64,000 bases of DNA from Hetaerina americana. Taxonomy: Eukaryota; Arthropoda; Insecta; Odonata; Calopterygidae. Under the pieces are notes generated by a model that did no database searches, was not told the DNA's origin, and saw only the letters and a list, made by a program, of their open reading frames with translations. The stretch spans positions 70,533,590-70,597,589 of the forward strand of contig JAKTNV010000006.1 of NCBI GenBank assembly GCA_022747635.1, written 5' to 3'. Shown in pieces: positions 35,455 to 46,779 of the stretch (its first letter is position 1; each line of letters begins with the position of its first letter). Position numbers and translations under genes: made by a program.

Positions 35455-37630
35455 ATGGCCCGCCGAGCGTGGCATTTGCAATACTGAAATCTAATAAGGA
35501 TGTTTATCGGTGCACTGAAGAGATTTTTCATTTTTTTCTTGGGCAATAAATCCTCGCTCGGAGAGAAAACGACGGAGAAGTGCAAAGAAAACAAACAAGT
35601 ACAGTATAGAGGAAAAGAATGAGGAAGCTTGATGTAGTTTCTGTTGTGAAGAAGAGGAATAAGAAGACTAAGGACATGTGTATGAATAAGGTAAGGATGT
35701 ACATGAACAAGTAGTTGGGGAGAGGAATCTAAAAAGGATCCATTTATTACGTGAGGCGAGAAAGCAATGATGCAAGGAAATTCGGCAGATGGATAAATAC
35801 GAACTTTGAGAACTACGATATAACGAAACGAAAAAAGGGGTCGCGCTATGGAATACGGTCTGAACAGGGTAGGTTAGAGAAATAAAAGAATGTTTAACCT
35901 TAAAAAAGTGGAAAAAATCTTTTAATATAAACTGAAAGAGATATTGGATAGCTCAACGACACGTGGAATAGTCAAGGCATGAGATGAGAACTATACGCTT
36001 AAATAAATATAGAACAGAAATGAGAATTGAATCTTGATGGCTACAGTCCAAGAATAATAAAGATGTAAAAACGCACTACGAGAAATAGTGATTACTGGAC
36101 CGTCTGGAAAACACTCCTTGATTTACAGAAATATTTGCAAAAAATTGTTAAAGAGTGGTTGATAAGGAATTTTTATGAGAAGTTAATGCAACATTTTATT
36201 TTTTAAAATTGAGTATGGAGCAAGCGCACTGCTTCAGTTGAGGACTATTGGATTAACTGGGATAGTATTACTCAGTATGGTGTATTGAATACAGGACAAT
36301 AATTTAATTTCACAGGAACGGTACTCAACGTAAGATTGAGAGGAGATCAGGTGACCGTTTACGTAAAGAATAGTTTGCTTTTGGTAATAAAATGCAAAGG
36401 AATACATAACGTTATCACAGTAATGAGAGCAGACACCAATAGAAATAGCTATTTCCTTTAGCTCATCTATGTATCCCGTGTGGATTTGGAGAAAGAATTT
36501 TATAGGGTAAAGTGGGTAGCTTAAAACAAAAAGATACGTGAATAGAGAATGAGTGCCAGGCTTTCTCTCGACATTTCTCCATAATTGATACTACTCTGTT
36601 TAAGAGAAGTAAAAGAAGGACCAAAACGTTTTACAAGTATTTTCCCAATTGGTTTTCAGATGCCTTGCGTGCTTTTTAAATTAAAAGGCGTGGAAAGGCG
36701 TGAAAGTGAAAAGCAAAAGAATGCAAATTAACTTGCGATGGAAGTGAAATGAAAATAAGAGAAAGTAAATAGGATTCACGGTAATACGGAAATCAGGGTG
36801 AGTCAAGTAAAAGACCAGTAATTTTTGAGCATATTTTAGGGACGTGTGTTAGACATTTAGGGAAGACAAAAAAATAAATAAGAGTAGATTCACAAAAAGT
36901 AGCTAAGGTTAGAGAAGTTTAATATAAATAATATGTTTTAATATTGAAAAATGGATAAGTTCAAGAATTTAGGTCATTTCACTTCAAATCACAATTTTCT
37001 TTTACAAGGGAATGTTTACTATGCATGGTGCTTGAATGCGCTGAGTGTCATCATGAGATTATTTGTTTCACGAGTGGGAAATGATATTGTTTTTATATTC
37101 AGCTGGTACAATGTTATAAAGAGGGCAATGGGCTGCATATGAACTAAAGGGATTTGTTTTGTTAATGTATTCAAATAGTAAAATAAAAATATATGGTCTA
37201 TAGACTTTTCATGCAGCGATATTTCCATAAATAGTTTTAAGGCTATACATATTTCCCCACGGTGCATCTATGACCCATGTACGACTGATTATTTATTTGT
37301 CACATCGGATTCAATGTTTCCAAGAAAAATTAATGATTGGAAGTAATAACCTTTTTGGGCTACAACGCTCCAGAGAAACTTGCTAAAAATTGTTATCATA
37401 ATGATAATAAAATCCTCATATAAAGGCCACAATGCGTAAAGAACATTATTTTTTTCTTTGCGCTTGGCGTGTACAGGATTTGGAAATTATTTCAAAGAAT
37501 ATTTTACGTTTCATAATGTTAACAATGGATTTAAGCCACCATTTAAGTAATAACAAAATCGAATATTTAGTCGTAATAAAACTTTACGAATATATTCTAT
37601 TGTTTCAGGCTTCACTTCGTGGAAGTAGTT
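35455..37630. other. stretch without recognised features
   Basis: AT-rich and purine-biased on the plus strand in places (35560-36900). No motif recognised. Confidence 0.4.
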
Positions 37631-37635
37631 AATAT

Positions 37636-37689
37636 CCATACTAAAAAGAAAGACTCGTACCTAGTACAAGTCTTTCTTTTTTAGTATGG
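37636..37689. repeat. 54-bp near-perfect hairpin
   Basis: Arms of about 25 bases (CCATACTAAAAAGAAAGACT and its near-complement) pair around a CTAG-containing loop, with one inserted base and one mismatch. Short for an arthropod pre-miRNA. It could be a tiny foldback element. Confidence 0.6.
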
Positions 37690-37959
37690 GTAATAAAACT
37701 TGTTTGCGTAAATGTTGTGGACAAACGTCGAAAACAGTGGAAGAGAAGTACCACCATTTTCCCAACAGTTCAGAGTAGCGAAGGAAACTGAAGAAAATCA
37801 TTTTCTTGCACTATAAAATGCTGTTAATTCTCTACAACCTTTCATGGAAACAAAAAATTGCGCACCTTTAGTCCTTCAATGATTACGTGTGGGATGGCAT
37901 ATTTGAGAAATATTTTGAACAGGGCTGGAAATAAGTACATTGAGAGAAAACAGCTGCTG

Positions 37960-38109
37960 GACAAAAGAGTACGTTAGCAAGGGAGAAGTGATAAAAAGGA
38001 TCAGTAGTATCGTAAAGAAAAAGTTTTTCAAAACTCTTAAATGAAGTGTAGCGGTGAATGAATTGGCAACTAGGTCACATAGGAAAGACCGACATTTACG
38101 GAAGGGAAG
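37960..38109 (+). pseudogene. LINE fragment I (tentative)
   Basis: Reads KRISSIVKKKFFKTLK, stop, SVAV. This corresponds to the KTL(I)WSVALYG block of the LINE family. It lies immediately left of the PLE-derived palindrome. Short and decayed. Confidence 0.4.
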
Positions 38110-38121
38110 AAGAATAAATTG
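38110..38121. repeat. target-site duplication of foldback unit, left
   Basis: AAGAATAAATTG here is repeated exactly at 38325-38336, flanking the PLE-derived palindrome. Confidence 0.85.
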
Positions 38122-38324
38122 CGAAAAGTGAAGAGTCAGGCGTGATGTTGTGGAATCGAGACATAATGAAAACTTCGTTGCAATTTTCCACAGTTAAAAC
38201 TTTATTGCCGACCATGGTTTCGATACACTGTATCATCATCAGGAACCTGATGATGATACAGTGTATCGAAACCATGGTCGGCAATAAAGTTTTAACTGTG
38301 GAAAATTGCAACGAAGTTTTCATT
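38122..38324. mobile_element. coding-free palindromic PLE derivative (foldback unit)
   Basis: The unit has two parts. The first, 38122-38164, matches the reverse complement of the 39-bp extension at the PLE's right end (GTGAAGAGTCAGGCGTGAT...). The second, 38165-38324, is a perfect palindrome with 79-bp arms and a 2-bp centre (AA). The arms equal the outer part of the PLE inverted repeats, except that CATCTTCAGG is CATCATCAGG here. Both strands carry the hammerhead-like core, now with the canonical CTGATGA (plus strand 38247-38279; minus strand 38242-38210). A 12-bp direct duplication flanks the unit, so it inserted as a unit and is not a local collapse. It has no coding capacity, so any movement needed proteins from elsewhere. 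Confidence 0.88.
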
Positions 38325-38336
38325 AAGAATAAATTG
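38325..38336. repeat. target-site duplication of foldback unit, right
   Basis: Second exact copy of AAGAATAAATTG. Confidence 0.85.
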
Positions 38337-38345
38337 AATATACCT

Positions 38346-38420
38346 GGAAACTGCGGGAGATGCTGTGACAGTAACTTTCAACGGACTAATCCGCTATATT
38401 TTTATTTATGTGCGTTGCAA
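38346..38420 (+). repeat. dispersed repeat shared with 42.1 kb
   Basis: ACTGCGGGAGATGCTGTGAC...GACTAATCCGCTATAT...GCAATGCA parallels 42096-42160 with a few changes and one insertion. In both places it follows LINE-related sequence. Identity unknown. Confidence 0.6.
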
Positions 38421-38504
38421 TGCAGAATTAAAGGGTATACAGATCATTTGCCTTGTGAAAGGCCTATTAAGCCCCCGACCTCTCGGAGTGTAAGAGGACG
38501 CTTC

Positions 38505-38600
38505 GATAGCTTAACTGGCTAAAGCACTCGGCCGGACATCGAGGGATCCAGGTTGGAATGCCGGTTTAGGCGAATGACTTTTACACTCCAAAATTGATGC
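38505..38600 (+). mobile_element. tRNA-derived SINE-like copy
   Basis: An A-box-like GATAGCTTAACTGGCTAAAG and, about 30 bases on, a B-box-like CAGGTTGGAATGCCGG with the normal spacing of a tRNA promoter. The 5' part ends at a GGACGCTTC block and the 3' body is AT-rich. It does not look like an intact tRNA. Confidence 0.5.
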
Positions 38601-39990
38601 AATGAATATACCTATTTAGGAATGGAAGGAATTTCTTCGGCGACCTCCAAAGAATATATTGAATGACTAGGTAAAAGAAATACTTATGGATAGCAGTATG
38701 ATTTAGATGGTTTTTGGGTAGCACGAAGGGGACTTTAAAGAATGTGCAAGGTGCTGGAAAATGAATTAGTAGGGAATACTGAGAATTTGTCTAGTTAAAG
38801 TATTTGGAAACTTCATGACCATAGAAAATTTTCATGAAATTCAAGAAATCTATCCTTATCACCATATCGCCTACAGATCAATCCTTTAAAAACTGGTGAA
38901 ATATCAAATTGGAAAAAATACAATTATGTTTACGCCAATACAATACTTTCTAAGGTCAAAGGTCTTTTACGTATATCTCTAATTACTGAGAAGAAAAAGC
39001 GAAGATTCATACCATGGTCGCTATACAATAAAGTTGGTTCGCATTTTTGCCACTGAATTTGCACTTAAAATGCACCATTTACCTAATTTGAAAGCATTGG
39101 TAGTCCACCCAAAAGTTAGTTTCATTCAAATACGTTCAATGTAATGGATCTAATCACATTCGCGTCAGATATTTGTACCCTTGAAACAATTAATAGTGTG
39201 AAGCCACTGCTGGTAAAAGGCAGGCATATTCTGACATTAGAGTAGTACTTATCCAGAATCCGATTATTATTATTTCCAATTATCATATTAGCCCCTAGAT
39301 ATAATTATATACATAAACCATTACAGACTCTTGTTACAAGGCCTCTTGTTAAGTAATAAAATGTTTTTTTCTGAAAATATCTAGTAATTACTTTTTCTCT
39401 GATAAACCTTACGATATCCGTGGTGTTTCAAATCGCGTCCACGGTAGAGAGGAAGCTACAAGAGAGCTGCAGTTCAGTAACAGTAAATAGATTTGTAGCT
39501 CAAAGAGATAATAGTACAATGATACAGATATTTAAAAAAAATATGAGGCAAGGTACAGTGGTTTTACTGAAGACAATAAATAACCCTATGGAAACAATAA
39601 AGGGCAAAGTAGTTTAAATGAAAATCGTAGTGATTCAGAGAGCTAACTACTTCAAATAAAAGGCGACATTTTGAGAAGGGGACACAGACTATTGTCCTTA
39701 AAATGGCTGTTCCTAACGGATATCATGAGTTCGTGGTGTGTACCACAATGATACAACTTTCATCGTGTTCAATTCGCAATCGACTTATGTAAGAGAATCA
39801 TAGCGTTATTCCCTAAAAGAAGTTCTTGATTTTCACATCCAATTCCGAGATACTTTGAGCTAAAACCAGGCGGCAAAACTCCATGTTTGAAAATTTTCCT
39901 TGGAAATAGCATTCATACGTGCGTAATAACAACTTTATCTACGATATTTTTGAATATCCAGCGTGTGTTTATATGTATGTGTAGAGTCTT
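38601..39990. other. stretch without recognised features
   Basis: AT-rich, no element or exon recognised. Confidence 0.4.
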
Positions 39991-40091
39991 ACTAGAAGAA
40001 GGCCTCGGAGAAGGCCGAAAGCTCAAACAATTTACCGTGTGTGTCCTTTTAAATGTTACTATTTTAATTGTGTTCTATTGTGCCGTCCCAA
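39991..40091 (+). repeat. second copy of structured unit X (unit Y)
   Basis: GAAGAAGGCCTCGGAGAAGG and the following CCGAAAGCTC...TTTACCGTGTG match 11167-11210. The GGCC hairpin is kept despite changed loop bases. A short AT/ACAT tract follows, as TA tracts do at unit X. The left inverted arm seen in X is absent. Confidence 0.6.
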
Positions 40092-40099
40092 TATATATA

Positions 40100-41865
40100 C
40101 ATATACACCCACTGGATATTCTGAAAGTGTCGATGTACATATAATATTACTATGAAACCACCCCAAAACCATATTCGTTCACTGTTCGTACACAAATACT
40201 TCTACCCGAGTCAAGTTAAATACGTATTATCGCTTTAGTACCTAGTTTATTTGTAGGCGGGTACACACATTGTAATTCAAAACGATACTTTAAGGCAACA
40301 CTTATGAGTGTGGGGGAATTGCCTTTTAAAGCAACTTCAGCATAAGTATATCCGTCAACAGAAATTCCTCCCAAAAGCGAAAGCCGTCCGTGTATTAAGA
40401 ACGTGAACCTTTTCTCGCCGTTTCACATAGGGGCTATGAACGTGTATGCTTACTTCTGCCAATGTACGTTATAGAAATGAAATGCTTAACAAGTTTCGGT
40501 GCCACTTAGTAATTCAATACTCACACCCTTTAAATTTCATGTGAGGATGCGTAACTCACACAGTCGAAGTCAGTCGGTTAGCCGTAGCGTTTGCTTCGTA
40601 GCTATCGTGCCCGCGGACCGAATAAGAAGTCTGCTGGATCCACTACACGGCTTTAAATCCCTCCGAGCAGAGAGTTTGGACCATTTGACCGAATGTATCA
40701 AACCGAACACATTGCATGAAAACGATTGATGAAAACCTCGTAAATAATCGGCTTGGGTGAATTTATAGTTTAGACTGTGTGGGTTTTTCGGCAGCCGGTT
40801 AGGCACAGTAATTCAAATGAAATTCGCTGCTTCAAAAGGCATATTAATTGCTTTATTATCATAAAAATTATATAGAAAAATGTACTTAGCAAAAAAACAA
40901 AAATTCAAGCAAATATCTATCTAGCTTCGTACATGCTAAAAACACAAGGAATTCACTATAAGCTGCACATAAATTTGTTACACATTGCAAAACGCAATTA
41001 AAGTTTATTTACTGCTGACCTCCTTGGTTTAATATAATAGGTTAATAAAAGGGTAATAATTTTTTCCATCTTCATAAACAACTACACGGGAACAACAACA
41101 GAGAGGCGTCCGCACCACAGTTCTCTTCCCAGAGCATTGACACGTCACGTGTTTGCCCACAAAGGATTACCTATTACTACGACGTAAACTCGTTACGCTA
41201 GCGCTGACATCTGGTGGCGATTCCTAAACGTTTCTAACTACCCCCGTATCAAGGAATGACAATGGAAAAGCATAAAAGCTAAACAACGAATCTGAATAAT
41301 CTATAATTAATTGGAACAGCCTCATTTATTTTCATTCAGCAGGAGAAAGATTGTCATCAAGGATTTTAAAAAATGAAACACACTAATGTGCAAGCCACAG
41401 TAGGAACTGCCAACTGGGGTCAATTTTCGGTTAGAATGAGATATTACGAAATTCCAAAGACTTTTACGAAAAATTACGCAAAATTAGTGGATTGATGGGC
41501 AAAGATTTCATGAAATCATACTAAAAATGTTCACAGAACGGTAATCTTCCTCCCCCTCATCAGCTATGCATTCTCGCAAACCACTGGAGCGACTTTTAAC
41601 TTGATTCGCATTTTTGGAACTCACGCACCCGCCACCTAAATCATGCTATACTCCCAAGTAGTTAATCATTTCGATGATAGAGCCCGCCACAAGTGCTGTC
41701 TGAGACGGGAAGCGGGATCGCGAAGAACTAAGGCAAAGTGATAGGGTGCATATTTGTGTGTGTACCGTCCGCGTCCATGAAATGCCTTGGATTGCCGAAT
41801 TTTAATTCAGCAATTATAATTAATTCTCCAATTCAAATCATATAATTAAAACTTACAACCATGAC
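40100..41865. other. stretch without recognised features
   Basis: A TCAGTCGG at 40571 resembles an arthropod initiator and is followed by less AT-rich DNA to 40800, but no exon can be argued. The rest is unassigned. Confidence 0.35.
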
Positions 41866-41869
41866 AATG

Positions 41870-42095
41870 GACAGAAGTATCACCTTGTGCTGTCCAACGT
41901 ACATGTGGAGGAAATGGTTAAGGAAGCATAGAAAGAACTGAAGATAGGAATGAAAATCGGCGGGGAATTTGTAAAATCACTTAGGTTTGCTGATGACTAT
42001 GTTATAGTTTGTCATTCAGCCAAGGAGTTAAGAGCACTGCCGGAAATCGGAATTAATATAAATAAAAAAATGGTAATACGAATTCCAAGAAGGTG
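41870..42095 (+). pseudogene. LINE fragment F with intact FADD box
   Basis: Reads HLVLSNVHVEEMVKEA, stop, KELKIGMKIGGEFVKSLRFADDYVIVCHSAKELRALPEIG and ININKKMV. The polymerase box FADD is intact (41987-41998). Upstream and downstream RT blocks are missing. The right edge meets the dispersed repeat shared with 38.35 kb. Confidence 0.75.
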
Positions 42096-42160
42096 CGGGA
42101 GAGGACGTGACAGTAACGTTTTAACGGATTCATCCGCTATATGTGCATTCTAATGCAACA
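42096..42160 (+). repeat. dispersed repeat shared with 38.35 kb
   Basis: Second copy of the TGCGGGAGA..GTGACAGTAAC..CCGCTATAT..GCA segment, abutting LINE fragment F. Confidence 0.6.
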
Positions 42161-43090
42161 ATTTCAGAGTTTAAAAAAATTTAATCTCATACAATGCGTG
42201 TTAAATTGAATGTACGGTATTCCACCCAATCTACCTTAACCGTAGAATAACAATAATAATAATAATTATAATCATCTAGTTCTCTATTTATATAAAACAA
42301 AACATAGAGCACTAGAACAGATTGCCATGGACTTTTAAGATATTTATAAATTTCAAACACAATTTTTCCAAAAATATCATACACTATTTTGGCTGGTTAT
42401 AAAACCATATCCTACTTCTGGCATCTTAAAGTTGACATTCCTATCCTCCTTCCCCTCCATTCATGATCTCCCCTGTCATAGAACTTATGAATTACCTACC
42501 CCAACATTGTTTCCATCATTTTAAATTGTTCGCCTAAATTTTTCAATACGCTCACAAAATATCTACTTCGTACAAAAATATCTTAAAAAATAAGTCAACA
42601 TTTTTACGTACACTCGTAGGACGCATAGTTAATCACTTCAACCCTCGTTCATGTTTTTCTTTAGATATTAACCTGATTGTACCACCAATTTAATCTTCCC
42701 CTTAAATGTTATCTAATTAGCATAGTATTTTCACTGCAACACTAAATATGGCCAACTCATCGAAAATACTTTTTTTATAATTGCATTTCTTCATTCATAT
42801 ACATTCTCTTCATTTTCACATGGCTGGTCATTATGTATCAAATTTCAAATACGTATATCCTACCATTAAATCAGCGATAGCCGCAATTCCATTGTAATAT
42901 TTGATGTTGCGTACCAGGTGCGTAATCATCTTCTGCCCTTCTGCCATGACACCAGTGGCTTATGGGTAACATGCACAAAAAAATTTGCAAGGCCTAATGA
43001 ACTCGATTTATAAAAATGAAACTGATGAACTTCAAAAGTTATCGCTTATCCCTGCCGTTCCGCTTTCTCTATCGTTCTCTATCGTTAATT

Positions 43091-43208
43091 GTCTTCGGGT
43101 GACGACAGTTTCGCTGCCCATCTGACCTGCGTCATCTCGTCGAAGGTGTAACAACTTCGACCTGAAGATGCAGGCTGGATGGACGGCGAAACTGCCGTCA
43201 CGCGAAGA
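43091..43208. mobile_element. imperfect palindrome with PLE-terminus-like motif
   Basis: Arms of about 46 bp (43091-43136 and 43163-43208) pair at roughly 80 percent and continue into a perfect 7-bp inner stem (GTCGAAG...CTTCGAC). On the plus strand CTGAAGATGCAGG is followed, after 12 bases, by GCGAAACTGCCGTC; the other arm gives the same order on the minus strand. The layout CTGAAGA, spacer, GAAA, GTC recalls the PLE ends, but the spacer does not form the small AGT hairpin. Possibly a third PLE-related family. Confidence 0.45.
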
Positions 43209-44104
43209 CGACGCGGATGGAGAACCCGGAAGTGCAGAGACAAGCAGTTCGACGCCGCGGTAACCTTCGTACGAATTTCAAAAGTTGCCTTTACACTTAA
43301 AAAGTCAGCAGTTTGAAGGATTTAAATATTTCTAAAAAGATATTGATATCCTTCGAATTTCCAAATAGCAACTCGAAGAAAAAAATGCACTTGGAAAGAA
43401 AACTTTTAAATAAATAAACTGAGAATTACGAATTTTGCAGCAGCTGTTTACAATGCATGAAGCATCTTCACACTTGTCGGTTTAAATCATAATATGTACA
43501 TGTAAATGGCATAGTAACTCGACAAAGGATGTCGACTTGGCAGTTTGACTATCTCTCCTCAATGAAGTGAATAAATTGAAGTATTAATTCTGAGTTTAGC
43601 AATGTGATGCCGTTTGTTAGCGAAAAAAGAAGTTAAAAAAATTATTTTAACTGTCTCACAAATTTCCATGAATGTGTATTTAAATTGGGCATATGTTATG
43701 TTACTTTAGGAATTTTTACCCTCTTCATGGACAAAGTTAGGAGCTCCTAATCGTCTTGGTGTGATGTGACCTCAAATAAACAAACATTAATTTTCAGATA
43801 CAGTTTTCGGATTTCAACATATTCATTGAATTTACATTATATATCCACCTCTTCTAAATAACTAATTTCTGCAACGCATATACTTTTTTGCTGAAGAACA
43901 CTACATTTTTTCTCACTATTAAATTACTCTCGATAACGCAAAATTATTAATTTGGACCGTAATTGGACAAAAACATATATTCAAAACTAGAACGTCTTCG
44001 TTTTACGAGGGAACGTAATTCACAATTATAGTTATATAGAATTTCAATGGGTTAAGGAATATTCCAATATACAAACACATCTCGATGTGGGAAATGCATT
44101 TCTT

Positions 44105-44275
44105 TCGGTCATGGTTTCGGACTACAGACCAAAGGGCCCAATTTCGATTCTGTGTGACACCTCTGGACAACTTCATCCTAACTAAAGCTCTGTGATTTTC
44201 TGTGTATCAGATCTTCCTGGGAAACCGCCCCTTTAAGAACACTCTCGTCTCCAATTGTTAAAGGTTTAATTTCAT
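44105..44275 (+). mobile_element. tRNA-derived SINE copy
   Basis: A decayed tRNA-like head (GGGCCCAATTTCGATTCTG) is followed by the same body as the 8.2-kb copy (CTAAAGCTCTGTGATTTTCT, CAGATCTTCCTGGGAAACC). Confidence 0.65.
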
Positions 44276-44279
44276 TCGA

Positions 44280-45440
44280 AGCGTGAATTGAAATACTCAG
44301 CCGATACAAAAAAACTAGAGCATAATCTTTCCATCCTAAAAATATTTGCTGGGATAAAATATTTGTGCAGATTTTCTTTTTGGAGCTATTAAGACGAGTA
44401 CTGAGTTGACCTCGAAAGCTAGAGGTCGTGGTAGAGAGCTCCTACGTAAGGAGCTGAAATGAATAAAAAAAGGGGAAATGCCACTGGAAACATTTTTGGT
44501 GAGACATGCTAACATTAACATTGAATCAACATTGAATCTTTGAGAACTCCCAAAACACTAATGTTATTGCTGAAAGTTTAACATGTAAGCGTACCTCAAA
44601 ACCAGTGTATAATATTGAATTAGAGTCTTAGGAGAAGCATAGGGAAAGTTTTCGTCGACCCCCAAAATTCACAAGAAGATCTTAATATGCGTTCTCCAGT
44701 GTCCGGATGCTGTTTGAGATGAGGATGCAATTATGAGTGACAACCCGGTGTGGAGCTTCACCTCTGTGACAGCCCCAATGCCTCAACAATATGTTTCTCG
44801 GAGCAACGTGAAGTAGGCTCACAAACAGAATACCTGAAAATCACATTTTAGGAATCGAAAGAAATCTTACTTTGCTTTCAAAGAATGTCCTGATATTCAC
44901 TGGAGTGATTCTATGTTATAATATTATACTCTTTATTTAGGGATAATTTGGCAAACCGCTTAACCGGAATTTATCAACTGAAGGACACTTCATTGTGAAA
45001 TAAGGATATTTAGAGACACAACAACTATAAGGGTCAAATAAACACGGTATTTCGAAGAAAACGGTGAGAAACATAACGCAAAAATAAACTCTAAATGGAG
45101 GCCGACCGCAATATTGCCCTCGGGACAAATCGGAATAAGCTATGTAGCAGCATAGTTTAATTACTGGTCTGTAATTATATAAGGGTGATCATTGAATAGA
45201 ATTGAATCTGAAACATTTGCAAATGCAGATCTATAGGAACATTGGTAATAGTTGATTAGGTTAAATGTACTGTTAAACTGGTTCGGCAATCGGAATTAAC
45301 TTCGTTATAAAGACTAAGAAATCAATTCCTTCTTAAAGAATAAAAGCATCGGCATCCCACTCAAACAGTACTTTACAAGGTAACTAATGTCCTAAAATCA
45401 TGACAAAAATACTTGAACTCCATATTACATATTATACATG
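44280..45440. other. stretch without recognised features
   Basis: AT-rich, no element or exon recognised. Confidence 0.4.
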
Positions 45441-45454
45441 TAGTTTTTTATTCC

Positions 45455-45830
45455 ATATCACCGCATACTTTCCCCCTCCCTTAATTTTAACCTAAATGCT
45501 TATTCTTTTCCTCCCTCTTACTCGCTTTCTTCAACCTTCTTCCCTCTATTACCGTCTTCAGTATCGCACTGCCTCTCAGTATCTCCCGTGGTCATGTCTA
45601 CGAATTTCTTTCTACAGTCGTCTCTCTATCCCTTATATTCTTAGAGCTTCATAGATGGTTTTACTTCCCGCCCATTTCATTTTCTCCATTCTTTTCCACA
45701 CCCACATCCGGAAACCCTTCAATTCATATTTATCCTTTCGTCTCAATGACGAAATTTCCGAGCATACAAACCTAAGCGCCATATGAAAGTTTACAACATT
45801 CGCTAAGTCCCCTTATGTAACGCAATTCCT
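45455..45830 (-). pseudogene. LINE fragment G
   Basis: On the minus strand: LKGFRMWVWKRMEKMKWAGSKTIYEALRI near 45730-45640, then KEIRRHDHGRY and GSAILKTVIEGRRLKK near 45570-45530. These are the C-terminal blocks of the LINE family with frameshifts and a 3' purine-rich tail. Confidence 0.75.
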
Positions 45831-46639
45831 TTTTTTTATATCCCTACCACTCGACCTACCTCCAACAAACATTTCCCAATTCGAGAGAAATGATAATTTA
45901 CAATTGTAATTTCCCCTATACTATTACTATTTTAATGCACATGACCTGGGTTTCAACACTTGGTGTCAGGTGAAAATTACAAGCATGTTGCCTAATATTT
46001 ACCCTCACCAATATCGAAAGTCTCCACAAAGTTAAGCCTGAAACTACACATCCTAATTGGCTGAACCGTTCTGTTATTGTAAAACTTGTGTGATTAGTTT
46101 GATGTTAACAATAGCCTTTTTACACCTTGAAACCCTATTTATCTTTGTTTTTTATGATTGATTATTATCTCATTCCAATCACATTTCTACTGCAATGTGC
46201 TAAGGTCTGATTGAAAACCTTTGACTGCCTAGCTCACTGACTCTTGATCATCCACAAATCAACGGCACCAGTTCATTACACTAATTTCCCTCCAACCTTC
46301 AGCCATTTCGATTTTATATTTTCCTCATTATTTCCTAAATTACCATAAACTTTAAAATACTAGGACGTAATATATTTTTTTGTTCTTATTTCGTCTATGT
46401 AGCTTGATTAATGTGCTACCAAACAATTATTTGCGTCAATAGTATGCCATTTTCTTTTTGCACTGTACTAATCACGCAGAATTGCCATCATGGTTTCATG
46501 CAGTTTGCTTGTAAATGCCAATAATTAATTTTAACGAAGCAATTTTTACGTGAAAATTATTACAAAACTTAGAAGACTTCCTGTAACTGGCTCACAGCTA
46601 CGTTTTCTCCACTCTGTCCAAATTTCGTAATAATTATTA

Positions 46640-46770
46640 AGTGAAGTCTAAGGCCGTGTAGGAGACGGGCCGGATGGCGTCCGATGTAGCCTAGGGGAAT
46701 GAAAACAGGCTTGAACTCGAACCCCGCGGAACTGTTTAAAAGGATGAGTGCCCATCGCCAGCACTCTTCC
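46640..46770 (-). mobile_element. possible tRNA-derived SINE, minus strand
   Basis: The minus strand carries GCGGGGTTCGAGTTCAAGCC, close to a B box, with GATGGGCACTCATCC upstream as a weak A box. No second copy of the body was found. Tentative. Confidence 0.25.
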
Positions 46771-46779
46771 CCAGATGAG

